From contig DYOA01000028.1 in assembly GCA_020720785.1 (NCBI GenBank), positions 1 to 33,680 of the forward strand: 33,680 nt of DNA, in the 5' to 3' direction. Positions within the stretch are counted from its first letter, which is position 1. Every line of letters begins with the position of its first letter. Shown piece by piece: positions 15,830-24,584 of the stretch. The notes under the pieces are model-generated. The model was not told the origin of the DNA and did not search any database. It worked only from the letters and a program-made list of their open reading frames with translations. This stretch comes from Leptospira biflexa. GTDB taxonomy: Bacteria > Spirochaetota > Leptospiria > Turneriellales > DYLW01. The translations under genes and the position numbers were made by a program.

Positions 15830-18086
15830 TATCCGCAATCATTAAAGAGATATCGTCCATCTCCATATCCTTGTGAGCACGGGCGGTTATTTTTTTGTAC
15901 AGATGGGTTTTCTGGTCTTCCGGTGACAGGTTCACACTGTCCCGGATCCACTTTCTTAATTTCTGTTCGCCAATCATTTCCCCGTTGTCTTTGACCGTTT
16001 CAAAGGCACCATCCGAGTAAAGAAAAATCCTAATATCTTCCCGGAAGGAAACTTCCTTTTCCTGGTAATCCGTTGCAATCACTCCCAGAACTCTCTGGTT
16101 TTCTTTTAAGAAAATCAATTTATCGCTTTTTTTCAGATAAACCCCGGCTGCGTGTTGCCCGGCGTTAATAAACCGGATATATGTCTCTCCGCGATTCAGG
16201 GTGACCTCCATGGCAAAAAGTGTCATAAAATCACTGCCCTGGTATTGTTCTCCCAGGAATTCATTCAAATATACACATGTCTTTCGGAGTGTGTCCCGGT
16301 TTATTTGGACGGATCCACGGATGATGGTCCGGAGAATACTCATAATATACGCACTCCCCAGTCCGTGTCCGGACACATCGCCCAGTACCAAAAGGTATTT
16401 TTTGGATTTTATCTTCAGCAAATCCAGATAATCCCCGGTTACCAGTTGGGAGGGGGCAAATATCCCGGAATAATGAATAAAGCGGTCCTCATATTTTTCC
16501 GGCAGAATTTTCTTCTGTATTCTGGAAACCAGCTCCAGCTCTCTTTCTCTTCTGCGCAGATGGATATTGGTAATTAAAAACTGGTAATTCTTAAAGTATG
16601 GCTCTGTTTGTTTCAGAAACTGCCGCAGAAAATTAATATCCTCCGTGTTAAAAGGCATCTGGTTCACCTTTTCCGATATTAAAACCATCGCCGGAAAATC
16701 CTGGTACGCAATCACCAGAAAAGCCCCGTTCTTCTGGAGAAAATCCCGGGTGATGGCACTGGTCACTCCCGTGAAATATGGATACGGGATGGCCTTTTTG
16801 ATAAACTTCCGGTGATTCCAGAGTGGATTATTCTGCGGCAGAAAGATGATATTAGAGTAGTCAATATTCCATTCCGGGAAAACATCATCCCTCACCACTA
16901 CCTTCATCCAGGAAATATTCAGACTTTTACGAACAAACTGGTCCAACTGCCGCAGGAACAGGGCAACATTACGGGGATTATTAGAGCTGGCGATGGAGGC
17001 AAAAGACTTGAGGAGGCTTTCCCGGTAAAGAACATTGGATTTTTGCAAAGTGGAATATATCAACCCGCGAATAGTTTCCAGCAAAAGCATAAAAACAACA
17101 GCTATGCCAAAATGAAATTCCATGTGCTGGAAGTTATAGGGAATCTGTACCAGGTGAAAACCCACCGTAAACCAGAATAAAAACAGAAAAAACGTGAAAT
17201 AGGAAAACCGGAGAAATACCCCAGGAACCGGAACCTCAAAATATATGATCCCCTGCCGCAGAGCAAAAAAGAAAAACAGCATGGGAAATACAGAAGGAAG
17301 AAAAAATAAAACGTTATGGGAAATGGAAATTTTAATATCAAAAAAAGTGGCAATCAGATAGCTGAGGGCTGGAAATGCCACCGTTCCAATTAATGCCAGG
17401 GTCAGAATGCTCCGGGTGGTTTTACTGGTTATGATGGAGTTTCTTCCGGGTGTATTCCTTTTTTGCAGATAAAAAACAACGGAATAAATAATAAATGCAA
17501 TATGGACAAAACCCGCCACCCGGAAAAAACGTATTTCTTCCCCGGAGGATTCCGGAATCAGGTAAACAGACAAAGCGGCAAAAATCAGTACCAGAAGGAA
17601 AATTATCCGGGGATGGGTGGAATAACCATGGAGGGATCGGAATAAATATAAATACGGAATATTTATGAATAATGATGTAATAAAAAAAAGAACATGAAAC
17701 TGTGAGACAGTAACCAGATCAAAGAAGAATAAAAGATTCAAAATCAGGAAAAGGGTAAATATCAGAAAAGCTTTTTCTATTTTCCGTATCCTCGCAAAAA
17801 GAAACAACAGCATGGATGTCAGGAAATAAACCCCGATGGTCCCCAGAATGGGGGAGAAAAAATAAACGGAAATCCCCCGGTTTTCCATTTCCGGGTTTTC
17901 CGGAAATTCCTGAAAATAAAAATATTTTTTTTCCAATTCCGGACTCACAGGATAAAGGGATAGGCCATGGGGAGTGGATAATATCTTTGTACGGATACTT
18001 GCGTTATAATAATAGATTCCCCGGAACACATCAAAAGCAAGCAGGATCAGGAAAAGAACTGGTAATATCAGCCGCATTCTTCTCAT
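15810..18086 (-). CDS. multi-pass membrane SpoIIE-type PP2C phosphatase
   Basis: 758 residues. The first 22 residues are a membrane segment, followed by a short exported loop (about 25-72) and seven or eight further membrane segments to about 340. A cytoplasmic GAF-like region (about 350-500) precedes the PP2C domain (about 515-756). The catalytic set is complete: GDYLD (551-555), LGDVSGHGLGSA (568-579), YSDGAFE (690-696) and MDDIS (743-747). This architecture dephosphorylates regulators of the STAS/anti-sigma type in known systems. The start overlaps the upstream gene's stop by 4 bp (ATGA), so both are translated together. The 3' end overlaps the chaperone gene on the + strand. Confidence 0.88.
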   Translation of the reverse strand: MRRMRLILPVLFLILLAFDVFRGIYYYNASIRTKILSTPHGLSLYPVSPELEKKYFYFQEFPENPEMENRGISVYFFSPILGTIGVYFLTSMLLFLFARIRKIEKAFLIFTLFLILNLLFFFDLVTVSQFHVLFFITSLFINIPYLYLFRSLHGYSTHPRIIFLLVLIFAALSVYLIPESSGEEIRFFRVAGFVHIAFIIYSVVFYLQKRNTPGRNSIITSKTTRSILTLALIGTVAFPALSYLIATFFDIKISISHNVLFFLPSVFPMLFFFFALRQGIIYFEVPVPGVFLRFSYFTFFLFLFWFTVGFHLVQIPYNFQHMEFHFGIAVVFMLLLETIRGLIYSTLQKSNVLYRESLLKSFASIASSNNPRNVALFLRQLDQFVRKSLNISWMKVVVRDDVFPEWNIDYSNIIFLPQNNPLWNHRKFIKKAIPYPYFTGVTSAITRDFLQKNGAFLVIAYQDFPAMVLISEKVNQMPFNTEDINFLRQFLKQTEPYFKNYQFLITNIHLRRRERELELVSRIQKKILPEKYEDRFIHYSGIFAPSQLVTGDYLDLLKIKSKKYLLVLGDVSGHGLGSAYIMSILRTIIRGSVQINRDTLRKTCVYLNEFLGEQYQGSDFMTLFAMEVTLNRGETYIRFINAGQHAAGVYLKKSDKLIFLKENQRVLGVIATDYQEKEVSFREDIRIFLYSDGAFETVKDNGEMIGEQKLRKWIRDSVNLSPEDQKTHLYKKITARAHKDMEMDDISLMIADINLDNG

Positions 18087-19363
18087 TTAATCTCTTTTCC
18101 AATCCATAAAAGAGGGTATCCGGAAATGGACAGCTGGAGCAAATCCGGATGGGATATGGACAAGGGGCTGGGGGTTCGGAATTCCGGAGATCCCAAAGCG
18201 GGAGTACGGGGAATTTTTTTCCAGATGTTCTCCTGAAACAGACCCAGGTTTTTTCCAAAAGGAAGAATATCCCAGATTCCCTTCTGGTAAAACTGCATTA
18301 GAAATCCGTCCAATTGGATTTTTCCGTTTTCCAGCCCCACCAGAGATTCATTCAACCGGGAAGAAAGAACGGTGATATTACGGGAGCTTTTTGCTATAGA
18401 GAGAAAGTATCCCTGTACGCTGAAAAGCTGCATGGTACGGGAAGAATGGGAAAGTTCGGATAAACGGGCAATAATAATAAAATAAGGGCACTCCGGATTT
18501 CTCTGCCCTTCCTTTTCCGTGGAGAAAAAATTATCCGTATAAACATTCTGATTCACTTCAAACAAAGCCGGGAAATATTTCTGCTTCCATCCTTTATCAA
18601 TTTTACTGACAATATAGCCACAGCGATTCACATCTTCTTTTCTTTCCAGAAGTGCTTCCACCTTTCTGGCCAATGTGAATTCTTTTTCCAGAAATTGTCC
18701 TTGGGAAATTTCCTTTTTTAATTGTTCATTTTCCGTTACCAAAGCCAGGCGGCGGGCAAATTTTTCTGTGATCCCGGTTGTATGCTCTGAGAGAATATCC
18801 GCTATGCCAATGCTTCCCACAATATGATTGCGGATCATGATGGGGAAGATGGTTTTCACCTTGATTCGGGAAAAGTAGTTACGGAAAATTTCCGGAAAAT
18901 CCTCAAAGCGGTGTATGGACGGATTTTTCCGGAAAAACTCCAGCAGTCCGTCCGGTTCCGGTTTCCGCACGGAAATCCACTTTCTTCTGCCCATGGAATT
19001 ATAATACATTACTCTGGCGTATGGCTTATACAGAACCACGCGGAGCCCGGAGATTCTGGTTTCCCTGATAAAATCTGTCAGGAACTGAAAGATGTCCCCG
19101 TAATCCACAATCTGGTGAATACGGTTTTCAATGGAATTCCAGGAAGCATCCCGTATGGGGCTTTTGCGGAAAAAAAGGCGGGAGTATATATAATCCCTCA
19201 TCGGTATTAAGAGAAACAGATAGGAGGTAATAAAAAGAATAGAAATCACCATGGAATACTCACGGAAAAAAAGCATAACCAGATAATACCCCGCAAAAAA
19301 AAGAAGATTATACGCAAGGGAATAGATTATTTCCTTAATAATTGTTTTTCTTATGGATATCAT
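18083..19363 (-). CDS. membrane-anchored GAF-like protein with a degenerate phosphatase-like C-terminus
   Basis: 426 residues. Two N-terminal membrane segments (about 10-32 and 38-57) are followed by a region with GAF character (about 65-235; TIFPIMIRNHIVGSIGIADI) and a helix (FARRLALVTENEQLKKEISQ) like the linkers that precede SpoIIE domains. The remaining part (about 240-420) has the general order of a PP2C fold (LARKVEALL, GYIVSKIDKGWKQ, YFIIIARLSELSHSS), but the Asp metal ligands are absent, so it is probably non-catalytic. Coupling to the active phosphatase by a 4-bp overlap suggests it is a regulatory partner. The assignment of the C-terminal fold is tentative. Confidence 0.6.
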   Translation of the reverse strand: MISIRKTIIKEIIYSLAYNLLFFAGYYLVMLFFREYSMVISILFITSYLFLLIPMRDYIYSRLFFRKSPIRDASWNSIENRIHQIVDYGDIFQFLTDFIRETRISGLRVVLYKPYARVMYYNSMGRRKWISVRKPEPDGLLEFFRKNPSIHRFEDFPEIFRNYFSRIKVKTIFPIMIRNHIVGSIGIADILSEHTTGITEKFARRLALVTENEQLKKEISQGQFLEKEFTLARKVEALLERKEDVNRCGYIVSKIDKGWKQKYFPALFEVNQNVYTDNFFSTEKEGQRNPECPYFIIIARLSELSHSSRTMQLFSVQGYFLSIAKSSRNITVLSSRLNESLVGLENGKIQLDGFLMQFYQKGIWDILPFGKNLGLFQENIWKKIPRTPALGSPEFRTPSPLSISHPDLLQLSISGYPLLWIGKEIK

Positions 19364-19379
19364 GAATTCTTTTCTTGCC

Positions 19380-19910
19380 TTATCTGGTTCCCCTGGGGAA
19401 GGGCTTCAGACCACTCTCAATATAAATCCAGGTCTTCAGCTCTTCCGGATCCAGAAGGGACACACCGCGATCATACCGGGTGCGGTGTCCTTTTAACCAT
19501 TCTGTTTTCATTTTGTTTAATTCATTTAATTCTCTGGATAATAAGTCAAGATTATTCCGGAATTTCCCCGCTGCCAGATCAATTTTTATCTGTTTTTCCT
19601 TCCTCTGGATTTCCATTTTCTGCAAACTGCAGATGGTATGGCATTCCCTTGCCATCGATTCAATTTGCCTTCTTTTCCCATCACCCAGTTGCAGTGTTGC
19701 AGCATTGGCCAGCATAACCCCCAGATCCGGATAAACTTCTTTGGTTTGATCCGCCACATCCGCCGGCAATTCGGATTGAAAAATTCCACAACGGTAAGGG
19801 TCTGAATCCCGGAAGACGGGTTCAATTTCCCGGTATACCAGATTACAGGCATAAAAAAGCAGTATGCTGGCAATAATCCCTCCGATTGTGATAAAAAATG
19901 GCCGCATCAT
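19380..19910 (-). CDS. Spy/CpxP-like exported or membrane-anchored protein
   Basis: 176 residues. A single N-terminal hydrophobic segment (about 5-22) ends in FYAC, which could be a loose lipoprotein box. The rest is helical and charged: ANAATLQLGDGKRRQIESMA resembles the first 'LTxxQ' motif of Spy/CpxP proteins, two long helices follow (LQKMEIQRKEKQIKIDL, LSRELNELNKMKTEW), and SLLDPEELKTW resembles the second such motif. These proteins are envelope chaperones or stress sensors. It lies 16 bp upstream of the GAF-like gene in the same direction, so it may supply the envelope input to the phosphatase system. Similarity is by pattern only. Confidence 0.55.
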   Translation of the reverse strand: MMRPFFITIGGIIASILLFYACNLVYREIEPVFRDSDPYRCGIFQSELPADVADQTKEVYPDLGVMLANAATLQLGDGKRRQIESMARECHTICSLQKMEIQRKEKQIKIDLAAGKFRNNLDLLSRELNELNKMKTEWLKGHRTRYDRGVSLLDPEELKTWIYIESGLKPFPRGTR

Positions 19911-19952
19911 TTTACATATTTGGGGAAACCGAAGCTATGGCAAGGACTTTTC

Positions 19953-20010
19953 CGGTTTATCCCGATGTAAAAAGTGATTGGGAATTACCGTATCCCCGTG
20001 GATGCGGGGA
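19953..20010 (-). repeat. type I-E CRISPR-repeat-like element(s)
   Basis: The palindrome TCCCCG-TGGATG-CGGGGA (19993-20010) reads on the minus strand CTCCCCGCATCCACGGGGAT, the core pattern of many type I-E repeats (TCCCCGC...GCGGGGATAAACCG). About 36 bp further along on that strand, CGGGATAAACCG (complement of 19953-19964) matches the usual 3' end of such repeats. Normal spacing would be about 61 bp, so if real this is a decayed or partly deleted array. No cas genes are in the window. There is no T tract on either side, so a terminator is unlikely. Confidence 0.3.
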
Positions 20011-20090
20011 GCCGGCCAATCGAAAAACAAATAACGATACAAGAGCTCCCATAATCCCTTTCCCTCCGATTTCTGACGTTTCTTTTTTTG

Positions 20091-20119
20091 TTGACAATAC
20101 AAAAGAACTATTTTACGAT
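20091..20119 (+). promoter_or_regulatory. sigma-70-type promoter of the vapB-like gene
   Basis: A perfect -35 TTGACA (20091-20096) is followed after 17 bp by TACGAT (20114-20119), a 4/6 match to the -10 consensus. The expected transcription start falls at about 20126, on the ATG at 20125, so the transcript would be essentially leaderless. No Shine-Dalgarno is present before this ATG, which fits. Confidence 0.5.
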
Positions 20120-20124
20120 AGTCC

Positions 20125-20301
20125 ATGAAGACAACCATCGATATATCGGAAGATTTGGTGGACGAAGCAATGAAGGTAACGCAATCCAAAACCAAAGCAG
20201 AGGTAATTGAGCGGGGTTTACACGCACTAATATCATAAAATAAAATTCAGAGACTGAAAAACTTCAAGGGTAAGGTGGAAATCACCATTGATCCGGAATA
20301 A
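20125..20301 (+). pseudogene. VapB-type antitoxin interrupted by a stop codon
   Basis: ATG 20125 starts MKTTIDISEDLVDEAMKV, then KTKAEVIERGLHALIS, the swapped-hairpin/ribbon-helix-helix DNA-binding part of VapB antitoxins (family pattern M.TTIDI.E.L...A). A TAA at 20236-20238 ends it after 37 codons. The same frame continues open to TAA 20299-20301 and reads NKIQRLKNFKGKVEITIDPE, exactly the kind of tail (RLKNFKGKVE) that binds VapC. One base change (for example AAA to TAA) explains this. The truncated product would keep DNA binding but lose toxin binding. No VapC gene follows: glyA begins 48 bp later. Confidence 0.7.
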
Positions 20302-20349
20302 GAGCCGGTTTTCTTCTTTTCAATGTGATGGAAAATCCAAAGTGGGGGT

Positions 20350-21609
20350 ATGGCCTATACAATAATATCCCGGAATGATCCAGAGGTGCATGCCGCTCTG
20401 GTCAGTGAGAACAAAAGACAAAATGAATACCTGGAGCTGATTGCATCGGAGAATTTTACCTCCCGTGCGGTACTGGAAGCCCACTCCTCCACCCTGACCA
20501 ACAAGTACGCAGAGGGCTATCCCGGAAAACGATATTACGGCGGTTGCGGCCCATCGGACGTTGTGGAGAACCTTGCCCGCGACCGGGTGAAGAAGCTGTT
20601 TGGTGCTGCTTATGCGAATGTCCAGCCCCATTCCGGTGCCCAGGCAAATATGGCGGTATTTCTGGCTGCCCTCCGTCCCGGAGACACGTTTCTGGGGATG
20701 GATCTGGCCCATGGCGGGCATCTGAGCCATGGTTCCAAAGTGAATTTTTCCGGCCTGTATTTTAATGCGGTGGGTTATCCGGTGGATGAGAAAACCCATT
20801 TGATAGATTTTGACAAGGTGCGTGCTCTGGCAAAAGAGCATAAACCCACCCTGCTGATTGCCGGGGCGTCCGCATATCCCCGGATCATTGATTTTGCCCG
20901 CTTCCGGGAAATTGCCGATGAAACCGGTGCCCTCTTCATGGTGGACATGGCCCACATCGCCGGAATTGTCGCTGCAGGTCTTCACCCATCGCCCTTGTCG
21001 CACGCTCATTTTGTGACCTCCACCACCCATAAAACCCTCCGTGGTCCACGGGGTGGAATTATCCTGTCCAATGATCTGGATTGGGAGGCCAAGCTGAATT
21101 CCCGTGTATTCCCCGGGGTGCAGGGCGGTCCGCTGATGCATGTGGTTGCGGCCAAGGCGGTCGCGTTTGGGGAAGCTCTTCAGGATTCCTTTAAAGAATA
21201 CCAGAGCCGGGTTCTGGAAAATGCCCGTGCCATGGCCGATCAATTTCTCCGCAGAGGTTTCTCTCTGGTTTCCGGGGGAACAGACAACCACCTGATGATT
21301 GTCAATACTTTTGCCTCCCAGGGCATCACCGGTAAGGATGCTCAGGAAAAGCTGGAAAATGCCGGAATCACCACCAATAAAAACGCCCTTCCTTATGATC
21401 CCAATCCGCCCATGGTGGCCAGCGGTATCCGGCTGGGCTCCCCTGCCCTCACTACCCGTGGGCTGAGCAAGGACGATTTTATTCAAGTGGCAGATATGAT
21501 CTCCGATATTCTGGAACATCCGGAAGAGGAGAAAACCCTTGCGAGTGTCCGGAGCCGGGTAGCGGAAATCGCCCGGAAATATCCCATGGATGGATTCCAG
21601 CTTCTATAA
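20350..21609 (+). CDS. glyA: serine hydroxymethyltransferase
   Basis: 419 residues, normal length. The PLP-dependent enzyme interconverts serine and glycine with tetrahydrofolate. Visible signatures: [51 protein letters not shown] and [14 protein letters not shown], in which K228 is the PLP lysine. The C-terminal block [10 protein letters not shown] is intact. A G-rich stretch sits almost against the ATG, closer than an ordinary Shine-Dalgarno. It is the first gene of a same-strand run through the O-antigen ligase-like gene. Confidence 0.97.
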   Translation: MAYTIISRNDPEVHAALVSENKRQNEYLELIASENFTSRAVLEAHSSTLTNKYAEGYPGKRYYGGCGPSDVVENLARDRVKKLFGAAYANVQPHSGAQANMAVFLAALRPGDTFLGMDLAHGGHLSHGSKVNFSGLYFNAVGYPVDEKTHLIDFDKVRALAKEHKPTLLIAGASAYPRIIDFARFREIADETGALFMVDMAHIAGIVAAGLHPSPLSHAHFVTSTTHKTLRGPRGGIILSNDLDWEAKLNSRVFPGVQGGPLMHVVAAKAVAFGEALQDSFKEYQSRVLENARAMADQFLRRGFSLVSGGTDNHLMIVNTFASQGITGKDAQEKLENAGITTNKNALPYDPNPPMVASGIRLGSPALTTRGLSKDDFIQVADMISDILEHPEEEKTLASVRSRVAEIARKYPMDGFQLL

Positions 21610-21617
21610 TATTGCTT

Positions 21618-22559
21618 ATGAGTCTGATCCTGGGAATTGATATCGGCGGGACCACCATGAAGGGTGGGTTCATTGACCCCAAAGGAAACCTGACCGCCCG
21701 GCATGTGGTACCCACTCCGGGCAAGGAAAACAACGAAGTATTTCTGAACGCCCTCTGGGAATTAATCCGGGAACTGCTGGATTTGGCTGGCGATGCCGAA
21801 CTCATCGGCATGGGCATTGGGGCTCCGGGGCCTCCCATCCACACCGGGAAAGGAATGATTATAGAAGCTTCCAATATGCCGGGGGTAAAAAATGCTCCCG
21901 TGGTGCCGTTTATCCGGGAGAAATTGTCACAGAGGGGAATGGACATCAAAATAAAAATAAATAATGATGCCAATGCCGCTGCTCTGGGACAGTTGTACTT
22001 TGGTCAGGGGAAGGAATTTTCCAACTTTGCGGTGATCACCCTGGGAACGGGAGTGGGCGGGGGTTTGATTCTCAATAAACGCCTTTTCTCCGGATTTCAT
22101 GGCAACGCATTTGAAGCCGGCCATATTCCGGTTTTTTATCCCGGCAATGATGTTCCGCCCCGCCGGTGTGGATGTGGTTCTCTGGGTTGCCTGGAAACCA
22201 TTGCCTCCGCCACGGGAATCAAGGCATATTACCAGCTTTTCACCGGACAGGAGAAACGATCCATTGAAATTGCGGATCTGGCAAAAGCCGGGGACGCAGA
22301 CGCAAAAAAAGTGTTCCACATTGCCGGATGGGCTCTGGGCCATGTTTGTGTGAGTCTGGTGCATATCCTGAATCTGGAAGCGATCATCTTCACCGGCGGT
22401 CTGGCCAAGGCAAAGGATCTTCTTTTACCGGAAATTGAAGCCATCACCCAGGAAAGGATTTTTCCCTTTTTAAGGGACAGATTGAAGATTTTTTTCACGG
22501 AAGGGGATGAAAATTCCGGCATCAAGGGAGCCGCGTCCTTACTGTTTGACTATGCCTGA
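21618..22559 (+). CDS. ROK-family sugar kinase (glucokinase-like)
   Basis: From ATG 21618 the product has 313 residues. A TTG 6 bp upstream is a weaker alternative. The phosphate-binding loop GIDIGGTTMKGG is at the N-terminus. KINNDANAAALGQ carries the catalytic Asp, TLGTGVGGGLI follows, and the ROK zinc site is complete: EAGHIPV then CGCGSLGCLE. Members phosphorylate glucose or related sugars in the cytoplasm, or are repressors. No DNA-binding N-terminus exists here, so a kinase is expected. It starts 8 bp after glyA and its stop overlaps the methyltransferase start by 8 bp. Confidence 0.88.
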   Translation: MSLILGIDIGGTTMKGGFIDPKGNLTARHVVPTPGKENNEVFLNALWELIRELLDLAGDAELIGMGIGAPGPPIHTGKGMIIEASNMPGVKNAPVVPFIREKLSQRGMDIKIKINNDANAAALGQLYFGQGKEFSNFAVITLGTGVGGGLILNKRLFSGFHGNAFEAGHIPVFYPGNDVPPRRCGCGSLGCLETIASATGIKAYYQLFTGQEKRSIEIADLAKAGDADAKKVFHIAGWALGHVCVSLVHILNLEAIIFTGGLAKAKDLLLPEIEAITQERIFPFLRDRLKIFFTEGDENSGIKGAASLLFDYA

Positions 22560-23388
22560 ATGCCCGGTCTGCCACAGTAAAACAACTCCATTGCCGGGAA
22601 CGGAGAATTTCTCCCGATGTGTTCGGTGCGGGGTGGTTGTCCATAACCGGGCACGCTCCACCGAGTATGAGGACGATTATTTTGATAAAGAATATAAAAA
22701 CCAGTATGGCAAAAGCTATCTGGACGATGAACCCGGAATCACGCAAAAAGCGGAGGACCGCCTCCGGAAGCTGACCCATGTCTTTCCGGAAATTATGGAC
22801 ATGCCCTTCTTGCGGATTCTGGAAATTGGCTCCTCTGCCGGATTTTTCCTGGCCCGGGCAAAAAGCCGGGGTTGGAAAGTCCTGGGGTGGGAAATTTCCC
22901 GGAATATGGCAAAATATGCCAACCAGAATCAAATCCCCACTGTCCAGGGTGACTTTTTATCCCTCTATGAAAAATGGAAGAGTCATCCGGAGAAATTTGA
23001 TATTCTGGCGGCCTTTTATGTTCTGGAGCATATTCCTGACCAGAAAAAGGTTTGGGAGGCGTTCTCCGCGATGACCACGGAAACCGGCTTTTTACTTCTG
23101 GCACTGCCCTCCTCTTATGGACCGGTTTTCTATTCTCATTTTAACCAGTGGAAAAAGGAACACCCCGGAGATCATTTTGTGGATTATTCTCCTTACTCTC
23201 TGAAAATGGCTGCCCGGCAGTATGGCTTTGAGCTGGTGGCGGCTTTTCCAGAAAGCCTGCATCCAGAGCGTTTTCCTCTTGCAAAACCTTTTGGGAAAAA
23301 TCTGGCTCCGGTGTGGATCCGGGTTCAGGAACAGTTCATTTTTGCGGACACATTTTATGCCATATTAAGGAAAAATAATGCGGATTAA
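22552..23388 (+). CDS. SAM-dependent methyltransferase with N-terminal zinc ribbon
   Basis: The start at ATG 22552, overlapping the kinase stop, begins directly with MPECPVCHSKT. This is preferred over an in-frame start 45 bp upstream that would add unrelated residues. CPVC and CVRCG form a four-cysteine zinc ribbon (about 4-27). The class I SAM domain (about 85-200) has LEIGSSAGFFLARAKSRGW, GWEIS and FYVLEHIPDQKKVWE. This matches the Methyltransf_23 type, often acting on sugars, lipids or small molecules. The substrate is unknown. Its neighbours (sugar kinase, HD protein) give no strong clue. The stop overlaps the next gene by 11 bp. Confidence 0.75.
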   Translation: MPECPVCHSKTTPLPGTENFSRCVRCGVVVHNRARSTEYEDDYFDKEYKNQYGKSYLDDEPGITQKAEDRLRKLTHVFPEIMDMPFLRILEIGSSAGFFLARAKSRGWKVLGWEISRNMAKYANQNQIPTVQGDFLSLYEKWKSHPEKFDILAAFYVLEHIPDQKKVWEAFSAMTTETGFLLLALPSSYGPVFYSHFNQWKKEHPGDHFVDYSPYSLKMAARQYGFELVAAFPESLHPERFPLAKPFGKNLAPVWIRVQEQFIFADTFYAILRKNNAD

Positions 23389-24511
23389 CCGCCAGATAAT
23401 ATCTTATGAAATCTACCTGACCCGATGGAAAGAAAAACTCCGGGACAACTCTTCCCTGAACCCACCCATCGGCAGGGAGGAATTGAATAAAGAAACCGGC
23501 AAACTTCTTTTGCTTTCCGGTCCCGCCGATGGGTTTATTCCTCCGGCCATAAATATTCCTGTAATTTATTACCCGGCAGACAATATCCATTGTGTCCTGG
23601 AAAAACCGGATTCCCGCCGCGTTTCCGTTCTCCGGGATAATCCGGAGAGTATTCTTTTTGTGGCATACCTTCTTTCCCGTTTCCCTTTTCTGGAAACTCC
23701 TCAGCGTTTACCCGTTACAGAAAGCCAGGAAGACATTTCTGCTATCCCCCCATCGGCTCTGAAAATTCTTATGGAGGCCATTCTCCTGGGCAGAAAACCC
23801 TCAGCGGCGTTTTTATTCCTCCGCCAGAGTGGACTTCTGGATGGGATCCTGCCGGAGCTTTCCGCCACTTATGGAATGGAGCAGAATAAATTTCACCTGT
23901 ATGATGTGTTCCACCACCTGCTGGCCAGTTTGGACGCCGTGGAGACGGCCTCTCTGGAGCTGCGCTGGTCTGCCCTGCTGCATGACATTGGCAAGGTGAA
24001 AACCCGCCGCCCCAAAAAAAACGGGGAATTTTCATTTTACAATCATGAAATAGAGTCTGCCCGCATGACTCCGGCCATTCTGGAGAGATTCGGGGTGGAA
24101 GAGACATTGGCGGAAAAAATACTCTTTCTGGTGCGGAACCACATGTTCCATTATACGGATGACTGGACAGACCGGGCTATCCGTCGCTTCATGAAAAACA
24201 TCCCGCAGGAAAACATGAAGGATCTGATTCTCCTGCGTCTGGCGGACCGGCGAGGCTCCGGGAAGAGAAATTATTTTCCGCCAGCCATCCGGCGACTTCT
24301 GGAGCATATTGATACCGTCCAGAAAAAAGATTCTGCTTTCAAAGTGACGGATCTGGAGATCAACGGGCATGACCTCATGGAAGCCGGCATTCCCGCTGGC
24401 AGGGAGATGGGTGTCATCCTGAGTCATCTGAAAACCCTGGTGGAAAGCGGGCGGCTGGAAAATAACCGGGAAGTCCTGCTGCGGGAGGCCGGGTCACTTT
24501 TTCACCGTTAA
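23378..24511 (+). CDS. HD-domain protein derived from a CCA-adding enzyme lacking the nucleotidyltransferase domain
   Basis: 377 residues. From about residue 80 to the end it follows bacterial tRNA nucleotidyltransferases: RDNPESILFVAYLLSRFPFLE resembles the neck, IPPSALKILMEAILLGRKPS and LLDGILPEL the body, then the HD phosphohydrolase part ALLHDIGK (H202, D203), YNHE, VRNHM, and the tail VTDLEINGHDLMEAGIP with GRLENNRE. The first 70 residues do not contain the GG..RD or DxD nucleotidyl-transfer motifs, and the N-terminal catalytic domain (about 120 residues) is absent. It probably acts as an HD phosphohydrolase or RNA-binding protein rather than adding CCA. It overlaps the preceding methyltransferase gene by 11 bp. 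Confidence 0.75.
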   Translation: MRINRQIISYEIYLTRWKEKLRDNSSLNPPIGREELNKETGKLLLLSGPADGFIPPAINIPVIYYPADNIHCVLEKPDSRRVSVLRDNPESILFVAYLLSRFPFLETPQRLPVTESQEDISAIPPSALKILMEAILLGRKPSAAFLFLRQSGLLDGILPELSATYGMEQNKFHLYDVFHHLLASLDAVETASLELRWSALLHDIGKVKTRRPKKNGEFSFYNHEIESARMTPAILERFGVEETLAEKILFLVRNHMFHYTDDWTDRAIRRFMKNIPQENMKDLILLRLADRRGSGKRNYFPPAIRRLLEHIDTVQKKDSAFKVTDLEINGHDLMEAGIPAGREMGVILSHLKTLVESGRLENNREVLLREAGSLFHR

Positions 24512-24584
24512 TTCCACATTTCGTTGGTACCGCCTCTTTCTGCAAAGATGGTGGACGGCCGGTCATAAATTCCAAAAATAACCG

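Noticed and set aside
19993..20010. hairpin TCCCCG/CGGGGA read as a Rho-independent terminator for the genes on either side
   Set aside because: No T tract follows on either strand, and it is not adjacent to a stop codon in the needed direction.
20320..21519. 399-codon open frame on the minus strand opposite glyA
   Set aside because: It lies wholly antisense to a certain glyA, its product is Gly/His/Gln-rich low-sense sequence without motifs, and it arises from the codon bias of the real gene.
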